Positions 26,429-34,082 of a DNA stretch of 64,000 nucleotides are shown here, one piece after another. The notes beneath the pieces were generated by a model. That model was given only the letters and a program-made list of their open reading frames with translations, was not told the origin of the DNA and did not search any database. Position 1 is the first letter of the stretch; each line of letters begins with the position of its first letter. The position numbers and the translations under genes were made by a program. The stretch comes from Okeania sp. SIO2B3 (GTDB lineage: Bacteria > Cyanobacteriota > Cyanobacteriia > Cyanobacteriales > Microcoleaceae): assembly GCF_010672525.1 (NCBI RefSeq), contig NZ_JAAHGH010000005.1, positions 82,129 to 146,128 of the forward strand, read 5' to 3'.

Positions 26429-27148
26429 TCAATCCTCTTCAGTGGAAAATTTTTGATAGTCCTCTCTTTCTAAAAGTAGAGGTTTGAGTCGATCATTTGA
26501 TTTTTTTTCTGGACGTACTGATTGATTTGCAGTTACTATTCCACCTGATATGAGAACTTTAAACGCATCTTCCACTGACATTGAAACGTTAATCACATCT
26601 TTCTCTGGCACTATGGCATACCAACCAGATGTAGGGTTAGGAGTAGTTGGAATAAAAAGACTTAGCATGGAGTCTCCTAAATGAGATTTAATTTGATCGC
26701 TAATCGTACCAGTGACAAAAGCTATAGTCCAAACTCCCTGACGTGGATATTCTACAAGTACCACACGGCGAAATTTCTCGTTAGAATCCTTGAGTAGAGT
26801 TTCTAAGATTTGCTTGAGAGTACCATAGACTGACCCTGCAAATGGAATAGCTTGTAGTATTCGCTCACCTACATCTAATAACCATCTGCCAGCAATATTT
26901 CTAGCCATTAACCCGATCACTAGAATACTTAGCAATGGTACTGCTAGTCCTACTAAGAAATTTAGTAGACCCACTAAAGCTGGGTGTAAACCATCGAAGG
27001 GATTGATTTGCTTAGGAATCTTGGTCAAAAAATCTATTACCCACCGAGCAATAGTTATGGTCAACCAAATTGTTGTAGCTAGTGGTATAACTACCAGTAG
27101 ACCGGCAATTAGGTCGTTTTTTAAATCCTGCCTTATGCGTTGGAACAC
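26429..27148 (-). CDS. DUF502 family membrane protein
   Basis: This 239-residue protein has two N-terminal membrane segments (DLIAGLLVVIPLATTIWLTITIARW; LVGLLNFLVGLAVPLLSILVIGLMA) and a conserved soluble part containing FAGSVYGTLKQILETLL, VVLVEYPRQGVWTIAFVTG and LFIPTTPNPTSGWYAIVPE, the hallmarks of DUF502. The function is not established. In cyanobacteria it is often found next to nusB, as here. The start is GTG at 27148 (protein MFQRIRQDLKNDL). The charged C-terminal tail (RPEKKSNDRLKPLLLERED) is variable in the family. Confidence 0.9.
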   Translation of the reverse strand: MFQRIRQDLKNDLIAGLLVVIPLATTIWLTITIARWVIDFLTKIPKQINPFDGLHPALVGLLNFLVGLAVPLLSILVIGLMARNIAGRWLLDVGERILQAIPFAGSVYGTLKQILETLLKDSNEKFRRVVLVEYPRQGVWTIAFVTGTISDQIKSHLGDSMLSLFIPTTPNPTSGWYAIVPEKDVINVSMSVEDAFKVLISGGIVTANQSVRPEKKSNDRLKPLLLEREDYQKFSTEED

Positions 27149-27252
27149 TGTTTACCCATTTCCTCGTAAATTGCTAGATTAAGAAAATATCTAGCTTGAA
27201 ACCAATTTTTTTTAATTTAATATTTATCGTTTTTATTCTGAATAGTTCATAA

Positions 27253-27844
27253 AAATATAGTCACATAAGACATATCCTTATTGCGCAGGTGTTACCCTGA
27301 CGCTCGTGTTAGCGCAGCTCCTCCGGAGGAGGCACTACAACACCACGCCAGTTGCGTGACTGTCGGGGGACCCGCAAGGGCGCACTGGCTTCTCTATCCC
27401 ATGATCAAAGACATTTGGGACTACTTTTCTCATAATGTTTAGAGAACCGTTCACGTAACTCATTAATTAATCTTTTGCTGGCGGTGCAATACAAACCTCT
27501 TTATTACTCTTTTTCCTGAAAAGGTGACGTTATTTTTCTCACCTTCAGTGTAAATTATAGAGATTTTTCGACAAAAAACACAGTCGGTCAATTTCAGCAT
27601 AAAACCGATGATTTTCTTGAATAATATGTCTCTCAACTAATCTCATAAATCCAGGAGTTAAAATTATATTAGGATTCGATAATTTAGGATTTTTTATTAT
27701 TATTTAGTCTGGAATTCATAGCCTATTTAATTGTAACATTAAATGTCAGGTCGAGAGTTGTTAAATTTTGTCAAATATTTAGTAGCTCTTTTGTACAAAT
27801 TCACGAAGAGATTTGACATTGTTTGACTACATCAGACTATATTT
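27253..27844. repeat. Long MITE-like element, TIR AAATATAGTC, copy 1 (592 bp)
   Basis: Starts AAATATAGTCACATAAGACA and ends GACTATATTT. The block with GTGTTACCCTGACGCTCGTG, CTCCTCCGGAGGAGGCACTA, CACGCCAGTTGC and GGGCGCACTGGCT, and the right part AGTAGCTCTTTTGTACAAAT, recur in the same order at 44167-44549. Copy 1 carries about 200 extra bases in the middle (about 27480-27710). Confidence 0.7.
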
Positions 27845-28425
27845 ATGTACATAGAAGAGATACTCAGACACCAAAACAGAGAAAAGTATCATCCTGCACA
27901 GCACTCCCAAAACAAGTGATTACAGGAAAATTTTTCACCCCATCAACAAATCAATATTACTCATGTAGAAGCGATGTAGCTACCGCACTTGCTCCGCCAA
28001 CGCTATATTCACAAACAAAAATTATCATTCTGTGAAGCTCAAAAAAATCGGCAAGGTTTTTCCTCTTGCATTCCTAAATAAATTACGATAGTATCTAACC
28101 ATTGGGTTTTGCTCGTACCTACACATGATTTTTTATTCAACGCAAAAAATAGTATTTCGCCACTGAATATATGTAGAAGAGATACTCAGACACCAAAACC
28201 ATCAACAAATCAATATTACTCATGTAGAAGCGATGTAGCTACCGCACTTGCTCCGCCAACGCTATATTCACAAACAAAAATTATCATTCTGTGAAGCTCA
28301 AAAAAATCGGCAAGGTTTTTCCTCTTGCATTCCTAAATAAATTACGATAGTATCTAATCATTGGGTTTTGCTCGCACCTACACATGACTTTTTATTCAAC
28401 GCAAAAAATAGTATTTCGCCACAAT
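27845..28425. repeat. Imperfect tandem duplication, unit about 260-320 bp
   Basis: GTAGAAGAGATACTCAGACACC-type text occurs at about 27849 and 28171. CATCAACAAATCAATATTAC occurs at 27942 and 28199. The following 220 bp to TATTTCGCCAC are almost identical. The first unit has about 66 extra bases (27874-27940). Each unit includes GTAGCTACCGCACTTGCTCC, a dispersed repeat also present inverted in the IS tail near 12310. Confidence 0.75.
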
Positions 28426-28426
28426 T

Positions 28427-28535
28427 TATAGCAGTTTTAAAATAGATAGACTACAGTGGTAAAAGCATTATCCTATGCCCTATTTTCTAACCTCAAATAA
28501 TTTTCTAGCCTATTAAAATAAAAACTGCTGCAATA
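28427..28535. repeat. MITE-like element, TIR ATAGC(G/A)GTTTT, copy 2
   Basis: Left end TATAGCAGTTTTAAAATAG and right end AAAACTGCTGCAATA are inverted. ATAGATAGACTACAGTGG matches the copy at 3239-3340. It ends 7 bp before the dnaG start codon, so it may supply or displace the dnaG promoter. Confidence 0.6.
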
Positions 28536-28541
28536 AGTTCT

Positions 28542-28677
28542 ATGAATAATTTTCGTTTTCATCAAGATACCATTACAGAAGTGAAAGAAAGAGCTGACAT
28601 TTATGATGTTATCTCAGAGCATATTGTATTAAAAAAGCGAGGTAAAGATTATGTAGGATTATGCCCTTTCCATGAAG
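28542..28677 (+). pseudogene. dnaG: dnaG exon 1: first 45 codons of DNA primase, interrupted by a group II intron
   Basis: The frame MNNFRFHQDTITEVKERADI-YDVISEHIVLKKRGKDYVGL-CPFHE is the DnaG N-terminus. The last block is the start of the CHC2 zinc domain (LCPFHE). Directly after the first base of the next codon the sequence becomes GTGCGACTCGTTGGCC, a group II intron 5' end. The rest of DnaG is not found anywhere in the following 2.8 kb. It is either a dead partial copy or the first part of a gene whose second exon lies elsewhere. Typed as pseudogene only because the reading frame is incomplete here. Confidence 0.85.
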
Positions 28678-29273
28678 GTGCGACTCGTTGGCCACTAAAC
28701 CAGCAAAACTGGGTATAAATGGCCGTTCCAAGTCAATACATGAGGACAACCTCGACTTGTGAATAACTCTTATGTCCTTGGTGGTGAAATTCCATCCGCC
28801 TTGTTGTTGGGTTGACAGCATAGACCACGGAGTAGAGACTGAACATCAATCTCCGAAGCTGGTTTAAATGGGGTCAAAGCTTTAACTACCAAATAAGTGA
28901 GACTTCTAGCAGAGACTGACAAGTGGACGAACAGAAAGGTAATAAAACTCTCGTGAAAGGGAACCATCTCGAAGGTAGCTAGGGGATGTAGGACGAAAGT
29001 CAGAGGGTCACTGGATATAGATATCTTCGTGTCTGTATCAACAATCATATCGAACCCTCCGGGAGATTTTACCCCACTAAATCAGCCGTAATAAAGGCAT
29101 AAGGGAACGAGGAAACCTCTCTTTGACGCCTAAGAATATAGGTCGAGAACTTAGGAAGCCATTCAAGGTTAATCTGTACTAATGTTGCAGGTCAAAGGGA
29201 GAGTAGGATTGGGTAAAAAGCTTTATTTGCAGACTTATCCACTGTTAGACGTAATGTAAGGCAATGAGTAGTA

Positions 29274-31034
29274 ATGAATAAAGCTCAGACACTAAAAAGA
29301 CGTTTAGGAAATCCTAAACCATTTTTAAGCGTAGCAAGGTATACAGGCGATATGCCTTCACAAAATTCAATCAATCCTAACCTTAAATGGAAGGATATTA
29401 ATTGGAAGAAGGTAGAAAAATCTGTGTTCCAATTACAAAAATTGATTTACAAAGCATCCATGAGTGGCGAACTCCGCAAGATGCACAGATACCAAAAACT
29501 TCTTTTAAAAAGTTACTACGCAAGGTTGCTAGCTTTCCGGCGCGTGACACAGGATAACCAGGGAAAGAAAACTTCCGGGGTAGATGGAATCAAGAACCTG
29601 ACACCCATACAAAGATTTAACTTGGTGAACTTACTCGCATCACGCCACCTCAAAGCAAGTCTCACCCGCAGAGTCTATATACCAAAACCAGGAAAGGATG
29701 AAAAGAGACCTCTTGGAATCCCCACAATGTACGACCGTGCATTACAAGCTCTGGTCAAGTTAGGTATGGAACCAGAGTGGGAGGCACGTTTTGAACCAAA
29801 CAGCTATGGTCTTTTCCGGTGGTCAACACATGATGCTATTGAGGCCATCTTTGAAAGTATCAAACGCAAACCCAAGTATGTGTTAGATGCGGACATATCC
29901 AAATGCTTTGACCGAATTAACCACGATGCACTTCTAGGAAAGATAGGTCAATCTCCCTACAGACGGTTAATCAAGCAATGGTTGAAGTCTGGAGTATTTG
30001 ACAATAATCAATTCCACCCACCCCTCTGGCTCCCCTCCCGGGAGGGGATGGGGGTGGGTACACCACAGGGAGGGGTAATTAGTCCCTTACTAGCAAATAT
30101 CGCCTTACACGGTATGGAAGAATGTCTACACAATTTCGCTAAGACCTTACCAGGGAACAAGCGGGACAATATTAAGGCATTATCTTTAGTACGCTACGCT
30201 GATGATTTTGTAATCCTGCACAAAGACATCAAAGTAGTGTTACAAGCAAAAGTCGTAATACAGGAATGGTTAAACCAGGTAGGATTAGAACTAAAACTAG
30301 AATTGACTAGAATTGTCCACACCTTAGAAGAATATGAAGGAAATCAACCTGGATTTGACTTCTTAGGGTTTACGGTGAGGCAATGGAAACATAAGACAAC
30401 CAACCAAGGGTCTAAAACGCTGATTCAACCATCCTCCAAGAGTATAAAAACTCACTATCGGAAATTGGGGGATATATGTAACTCACACAAAACCGCTCCA
30501 ACAGAGGCTTTAATAGCTAAATTAAACCCGGTAATTAGAGGATGGGCTAACTATTTCTCAACAGTAGTCAGTAAAGAAGTATTCACTCAGATGGATCACC
30601 TTTTATGGAAAAGACTAGGTCGATGGGCAAATAGAAGGCATCCAAATAAGTCAGCTGTATGGGTTAAGAAAAAGTATTTCCCCAGTGTAAAGGACAGCAG
30701 AGATTGGATTCTTAACGATGGCGAATATATACTAAACCAACACTCAGATGTTCCCATCGCAAGGCACATCAAAGTTAAAGGTAATAAATCACCCTATGAT
30801 AATGACTGGACTTATTGGAGCAGCAGAATCGGCAAATACCCAGGCGTAAGGAAAGAAGTCACAACGCTGTTAAAACGGCAAAAAAATAAATGCGCATCTT
30901 GTGGACTAACCTTTAGACCAAATGACCTAATTGAAGTTGATCATATAATTCCAAGGTCTGAAGGTGGTGACAACACATATAAGAATAAACAACTGTTGCA
31001 CCGACATTGCCACGATACTAAAACTGCCTTTTAA
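29274..31034 (+). CDS. Group II intron reverse transcriptase/maturase with HNH endonuclease
   Basis: The 586-residue protein has RT blocks (TSGVDGI; YIPKPGKDEKRPLGIPTMYD; DADISKCFDRINHD; GTPQGGVISPLLANIALHG; the catalytic LVRYADDFVIL; GFDFLGFTVRQW), a maturase domain (LIAKLNPVIRGWANYFSTVV; LWKRLGRWANRRHP) and a C-terminal HNH nuclease (CASCGLTFRPNDLIEVDHII, LLHRHCHD). All key residues are present, so the protein could act in splicing and mobility, perhaps in trans. Just before GTPQGG an extra segment PPLWLPSREGMGV is encoded by an inserted palindromic repeat (30015-30060), in frame. ATG 29274 is the start. Confidence 0.95.
   Translation: MNKAQTLKRRLGNPKPFLSVARYTGDMPSQNSINPNLKWKDINWKKVEKSVFQLQKLIYKASMSGELRKMHRYQKLLLKSYYARLLAFRRVTQDNQGKKTSGVDGIKNLTPIQRFNLVNLLASRHLKASLTRRVYIPKPGKDEKRPLGIPTMYDRALQALVKLGMEPEWEARFEPNSYGLFRWSTHDAIEAIFESIKRKPKYVLDADISKCFDRINHDALLGKIGQSPYRRLIKQWLKSGVFDNNQFHPPLWLPSREGMGVGTPQGGVISPLLANIALHGMEECLHNFAKTLPGNKRDNIKALSLVRYADDFVILHKDIKVVLQAKVVIQEWLNQVGLELKLELTRIVHTLEEYEGNQPGFDFLGFTVRQWKHKTTNQGSKTLIQPSSKSIKTHYRKLGDICNSHKTAPTEALIAKLNPVIRGWANYFSTVVSKEVFTQMDHLLWKRLGRWANRRHPNKSAVWVKKKYFPSVKDSRDWILNDGEYILNQHSDVPIARHIKVKGNKSPYDNDWTYWSSRIGKYPGVRKEVTTLLKRQKNKCASCGLTFRPNDLIEVDHIIPRSEGGDNTYKNKQLLHRHCHDTKTAF
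30015..30060. repeat. Palindromic repeat inserted in frame in the RT gene
   Basis: ACCCACCCC ... CCCCTCCCGGGAGGGG ... GGGGTGGGT forms a nested palindrome. The family also occurs at 47553-47599 inside tnpB, and in spacers near 10330, 36735 and 56137. Confidence 0.8.
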
Positions 31035-31065
31035 TAATGAATAATGAATAATGAATAATTAGGGA

Positions 31066-31145
31066 TTGCTGATTAAATCTCAAAGTTTTTACACATAAAG
31101 GTTTGAAGATTTTTAGGTATCAAAAAGTGCTAGCTTTTAGGTAGT
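31066..31145. repeat. Repeat of the AGGG(A/T)TTGCTGATTAAATC family
   Basis: The 80 bases from AGGGATTGCTGATTAAATC to GCTAGCTTTTAGG reappear as reverse complement at 45735-45833 (CTAAAACCTCGCACTTTTTG to AATTAATCAGCAG). The junction with the intron 3' region may mark where the intron was truncated. Confidence 0.55.
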
Positions 31146-31150
31146 TCCGG

Positions 31151-31285
31151 TTAAAAAATTCCCTCAAATAAATCTCCCGTTGCTCGATCCATTAAAATAA
31201 TTTCTTTTTTGCCTTGAATAGTTTCGGTCTTTGTAAATTCATAAAAACCACGCCCTTTGTTAAAAGTTAAACCATTTTCTAGAAC
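31151..31285 (-). pseudogene. C-terminal-like protein fragment, unknown family
   Basis: The minus strand reads LENGLTFNKGRGFYEFTKTE followed by TIQGKKEIILMDRATGDLFEGIF and a stop. The composition and GRGFYEFTK / ILMDRATGD phrasing look like a real protein segment with no start codon or upstream part. I feel it resembles a motif seen in several cyanobacterial proteins but cannot name one. Confidence 0.4.
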
Positions 31286-31525
31286 AGCTTAACCCAACCT
31301 ACAGCTACCAATCAATTTAGGTATGAAACTCAAAATACATAGCTACCTATTAAGACTATAAAATCTCTGTATTACCTTGGAAATAAAATTATATTGCCCT
31401 TACTAAAAAATGTACTGCTAGAGAAATTTTTGTTTGGTTTCGCTACGGCTTAACCCAACCTACAGTATTTTAATTCCTTACTAAAAAGCACGAATGATTG
31501 CTCCTCAAAAAAAATACCAACTTCC

Positions 31526-31999
31526 CTATAAAAATCTCATATTTTCTAACTGATTAATATCCATAATTTGCTCTACTAAACTTTGCCAATCTTTTTGAAT
31601 TTTCATCCGATTTGCCATAGTCTTAAATTCCGGCCAAACTTTCTGTCGCACTTGTTCATCATTTAAAAAAATCTCCCAATCATCTTTAATATCCTCAGCA
31701 TAGGATATCCGATCTACAAACTCAGCTACCATTGCATAAGCTAACTGTTTAGGTTCAGATAATAACTTGTCTAAATCTGACTTACATAAATTAATTACCA
31801 GTTGATGATTTTTCTGAATTTTCATCAACACTTTTTCGGATTTTTCAGCATTATTGCTAGAAACTTCCTGCTCCATTTTCAGAAGTAAAAGTTGTGACTT
31901 GAATTTTTGTTCGTCGGGTATATCATCTGAATTTAAAAGACCAGGTAAATGTTTTTCCCACCAATTTTTTATTTGCTCTATCGTAGGAGACATAAGCAT
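31526..31999 (-). CDS. Helical protein or displaced C-terminal part of the dynamin-like GTPase
   Basis: This 157-residue charged, all-helical frame starts with an ATG inside the 3' end of the GTPase gene (77-bp overlap, +1 frame). It contains SPTIEQIKNWWEKHLPGLLN and no recognised motif. The overlap includes an A6 run (minus strand GCAAATAAAAAATTGG), so a single-base indel could have split one longer protein. Alternatively the gene is translationally coupled. The amino-acid composition continues the style of the GTPase C-terminus. Function, if separate, unknown. Confidence 0.55.
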   Translation of the reverse strand: MLMSPTIEQIKNWWEKHLPGLLNSDDIPDEQKFKSQLLLLKMEQEVSSNNAEKSEKVLMKIQKNHQLVINLCKSDLDKLLSEPKQLAYAMVAEFVDRISYAEDIKDDWEIFLNDEQVRQKVWPEFKTMANRMKIQKDWQSLVEQIMDINQLENMRFL

Positions 32000-33299
32000 A
32001 TTGTTGTAGAACAGAACTAGCTTTTTCTAACTCAGCTTGCAGATTTTTACTTAACTGAATCAACTTATTTTCAAAAGTTAGGGCATATTTATGGTCTAAC
32101 TCAGTAATATTTTCCGTCAAATACTGCAAGATTTTTTCTAACACATTTGCCGTTTCTTCCTTATTAGCACAGTCAGCAATTATGCAGTTAGCAAACTCCA
32201 TCGTTGTATTGGGAAGTGCATTTAAAAGGTCCTGACAATTGTTGGAATTATCTCCTTGCTTCGAGTTAGGAGCAGTCTTATTAAGAATTAAAAATGACCA
32301 TCTTGATAAAGGAATTGTAGGTATTCCTTTTTGCGCTTTATCGTACAGATCTATATCAGCATCTGGATGCCAAGAATCTCCTCCAGCGGTAGGTTTCCGC
32401 ATAAATAAAGCAAAGTCTACATCTTCACTTAAAACTTTAATCATTCGCTCTACATCTCCTACCCCTGTGTCACCTAAACCAGGCAAATCTACTACTGCTA
32501 TTTGACCCATATCTGAGTGGGGAAACTTAGATTCAATTTCTACTTTTTTGACAGCTAAATAATTGTAATAAACTTGTTTGCCATCAACATCATCTTGGGC
32601 AACATATTCTCTGATTTTTTCCTGGGTAATGGGAACAATTGGCTTCTTATTTAACAAATCTTTGTATTTAGGATAATGTTCTTTATACCGCTTCAAATAT
32701 TCATATTTTGCTTGGTCTACTTTGTTAGTAATATTGCTGGGTAATGCAGGTAAACCTCTGTTAATAAAATCCTCAAAATCTTGTGCTACTGTTCCTAATG
32801 ATAAGTCTTCATAGTAAAGCTTAATAACTTCTTCTAGTAAACTTTGTGGAGAGTGAGGGTAGACTTTTCCTTTAGTTTTTTCCACTTCTGGTTGATGATA
32901 AATAATACTCATAACTCCCGTGCAATGTTGTCCGCTACCATCAGGAATTTCATTGGGAGTTAATGCTGTTAAAGTCTGTAAAAATTTACTTTTTCCTTGT
33001 CTTGGTCTACCAACTACACCAATATTTAGAGTATGGCGAGAAAAGCGTGCTTTAAGTTTACTAATTGTCGTTAAATTAGTTCTGATATCTGCCTCTATTT
33101 TCTCCAAATTAATTTCTTGTAATTTTGCTGATGTTTGAGCATCATTAAGCTCAGGGAGAAAATTATTTCTTTGCTTAATTAGTTGTTGAATATGTTGCTG
33201 TAGGAAAGTCAAATGAGTCTCTACTTTTTCAACTCTCTTAGCTAGAGGTTGACGTTTTTCAATGATGCTTTTAATTTTCGAGGATATATCAGTAACCAT
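31923..33299 (-). CDS. Dynamin-like GTPase
   Basis: The 458-residue protein has an N-terminal coiled-coil (about 1-90), then a GTPase domain: G1 GVVGRPRQGKSKFLQTL near 95-110, a Thr-containing G2 area (GQHCTGVMSI), G3 VVDLPGLGDTG near 268 and a G4-like LNKTA near 342. A helical C-terminal part follows. The large GTPase insertions fit bacterial dynamin-like proteins, which remodel membranes or assemble in stress and phage responses. The C-terminus (YVSYDRANKKLVGKTFTWSF) looks frameshifted into noncoding phrasing, while the overlapping frame at 31526 looks genuine. It is divergent from the TerB-dynamin gene at 34083 with repeats between. No C-terminal membrane paddle is visible. Confidence 0.75.
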   Translation of the reverse strand: MVTDISSKIKSIIEKRQPLAKRVEKVETHLTFLQQHIQQLIKQRNNFLPELNDAQTSAKLQEINLEKIEADIRTNLTTISKLKARFSRHTLNIGVVGRPRQGKSKFLQTLTALTPNEIPDGSGQHCTGVMSIIYHQPEVEKTKGKVYPHSPQSLLEEVIKLYYEDLSLGTVAQDFEDFINRGLPALPSNITNKVDQAKYEYLKRYKEHYPKYKDLLNKKPIVPITQEKIREYVAQDDVDGKQVYYNYLAVKKVEIESKFPHSDMGQIAVVDLPGLGDTGVGDVERMIKVLSEDVDFALFMRKPTAGGDSWHPDADIDLYDKAQKGIPTIPLSRWSFLILNKTAPNSKQGDNSNNCQDLLNALPNTTMEFANCIIADCANKEETANVLEKILQYLTENITELDHKYALTFENKLIQLSKNLQAELEKASSVLQQYAYVSYDRANKKLVGKTFTWSFKFR

Positions 33300-34082
33300 A
33301 AACTGTGTTTAAAAATGGGTTTGCCTTGAGTTTTCTTATGTAAGCATTCAGCTATCAGCTATGAGTTATTAACTCATTATTTTGGCAGGAATTAATTAGT
33401 CTCGAAGAAGAATGAAAAGTTATTAGTGAAATTAGTCATCAGCGAACCTTAGTCGTTGCTTGATTCTTTCAAAAGCTATTTGCGCAGCATTCTGTAGGAA
33501 ATACTAATAGCTGTTTGCGCAGCATTCCGCAGGAAATACTTACCTTTTTATTTAATAGCCTAGTCTAACATAGAAAAAAATTTAAAGCTTTTGTATATAG
33601 GGACTTCTCAACTCAAAAATTTCTCAAAAATTTCTCCAATAAAAAGGCTATAGAAACAAAATAATCAAAACAGATTAGAAGATTTTACAAAATTCATACA
33701 ACTATGCAATTTATTCGGCGTAATATTACTTTAAATTACCTTAAGGCAACCTAGTTCTTTGATTTGATTAGGCAGACTACTGTGAATCATTTCAATTGGA
33801 TTGATTCCTATATTAAGTCAATTCATTATTCTGATTGTTTATATACAGACATCTAAATTTATAATGATAGCTTTTTGTCAAATATCTTTACTCAGTAATA
33901 ACTTTGATGCAGGTATAATAATAATATCTCATTGAAGAAGGCAGAAGGCAGAAGGGAAAATTGCTTATAGATAGTCTTCGACACGCCACTTCCTGTCTAC
34001 AAACCCCAAATTTTAAACACCGTTTAGACGGTAGGGTATTAAACCCGTAAAAGAAAAGATAAAATATTAAATATATATACCT
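33300..34082. other. Divergent intergenic region between dynamin-like genes
   Basis: Contains a GTAAGCATT MITE-like copy (33340-33543), GAAGAAGGCAGAAGGCAGAAG simple sequence near 33933, and AT-rich sequence holding both promoters, which I cannot define. Confidence 0.5.
33340..33543. repeat. MITE-like element, TIR GTAAGCATT, copy c
   Basis: Begins GTAAGCATTCAGCTATCAGC and ends GGAAATACTTAC, 204 bp. Near its right end the short repeat TTTGCGCAGCATTC(T/C)G(T/C)AGGAAAT occurs twice (about 33478 and 33515). Confidence 0.7.

Larger units (their letters stand above)
27149..28426. other. Repeat block upstream of the dnaG fragment
   Basis: Contains a long dispersed element (27253-27844) and a tandem duplication (27845-28425), both listed separately. 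The reading frames at 27823-28035 and 28109-28294 are the same repeat-derived text twice and are not genes. Confidence 0.6.
28678..31045 (+). mobile_element. Group II intron in dnaG, 3' end (domains V-VI) not visible
   Basis: The 5' boundary GTGCGACTCG is characteristic. About 600 bp of ribozyme sequence (CTCTCGTGAAAGGGAACC; GGGAACGAGGAAACCTC) precede an intact intron-encoded protein. After its stop at 31034, instead of a domain V hairpin there is TAATGAATAATGAATAATGA simple repeat and a left end of the TTGCTGATTAAATC repeat family. The right limit given is where intron-like sequence stops; the true 3' end is unknown or lost. Confidence 0.8.
31046..31525. other. Spacer after the intron with repeat and gene fragment
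   Basis: Includes a left part of the TTGCTGATTAAATC family (31066-31145), a coding fragment on the minus strand (31151-31285), and AACCCAACCTACAG repeated twice (about 31291 and 31451). Confidence 0.5.

Noticed and set aside
27823..28294. Two short open frames with identical C-termini
   Set aside because: They are the same tandem-duplicated non-coding text translated twice.
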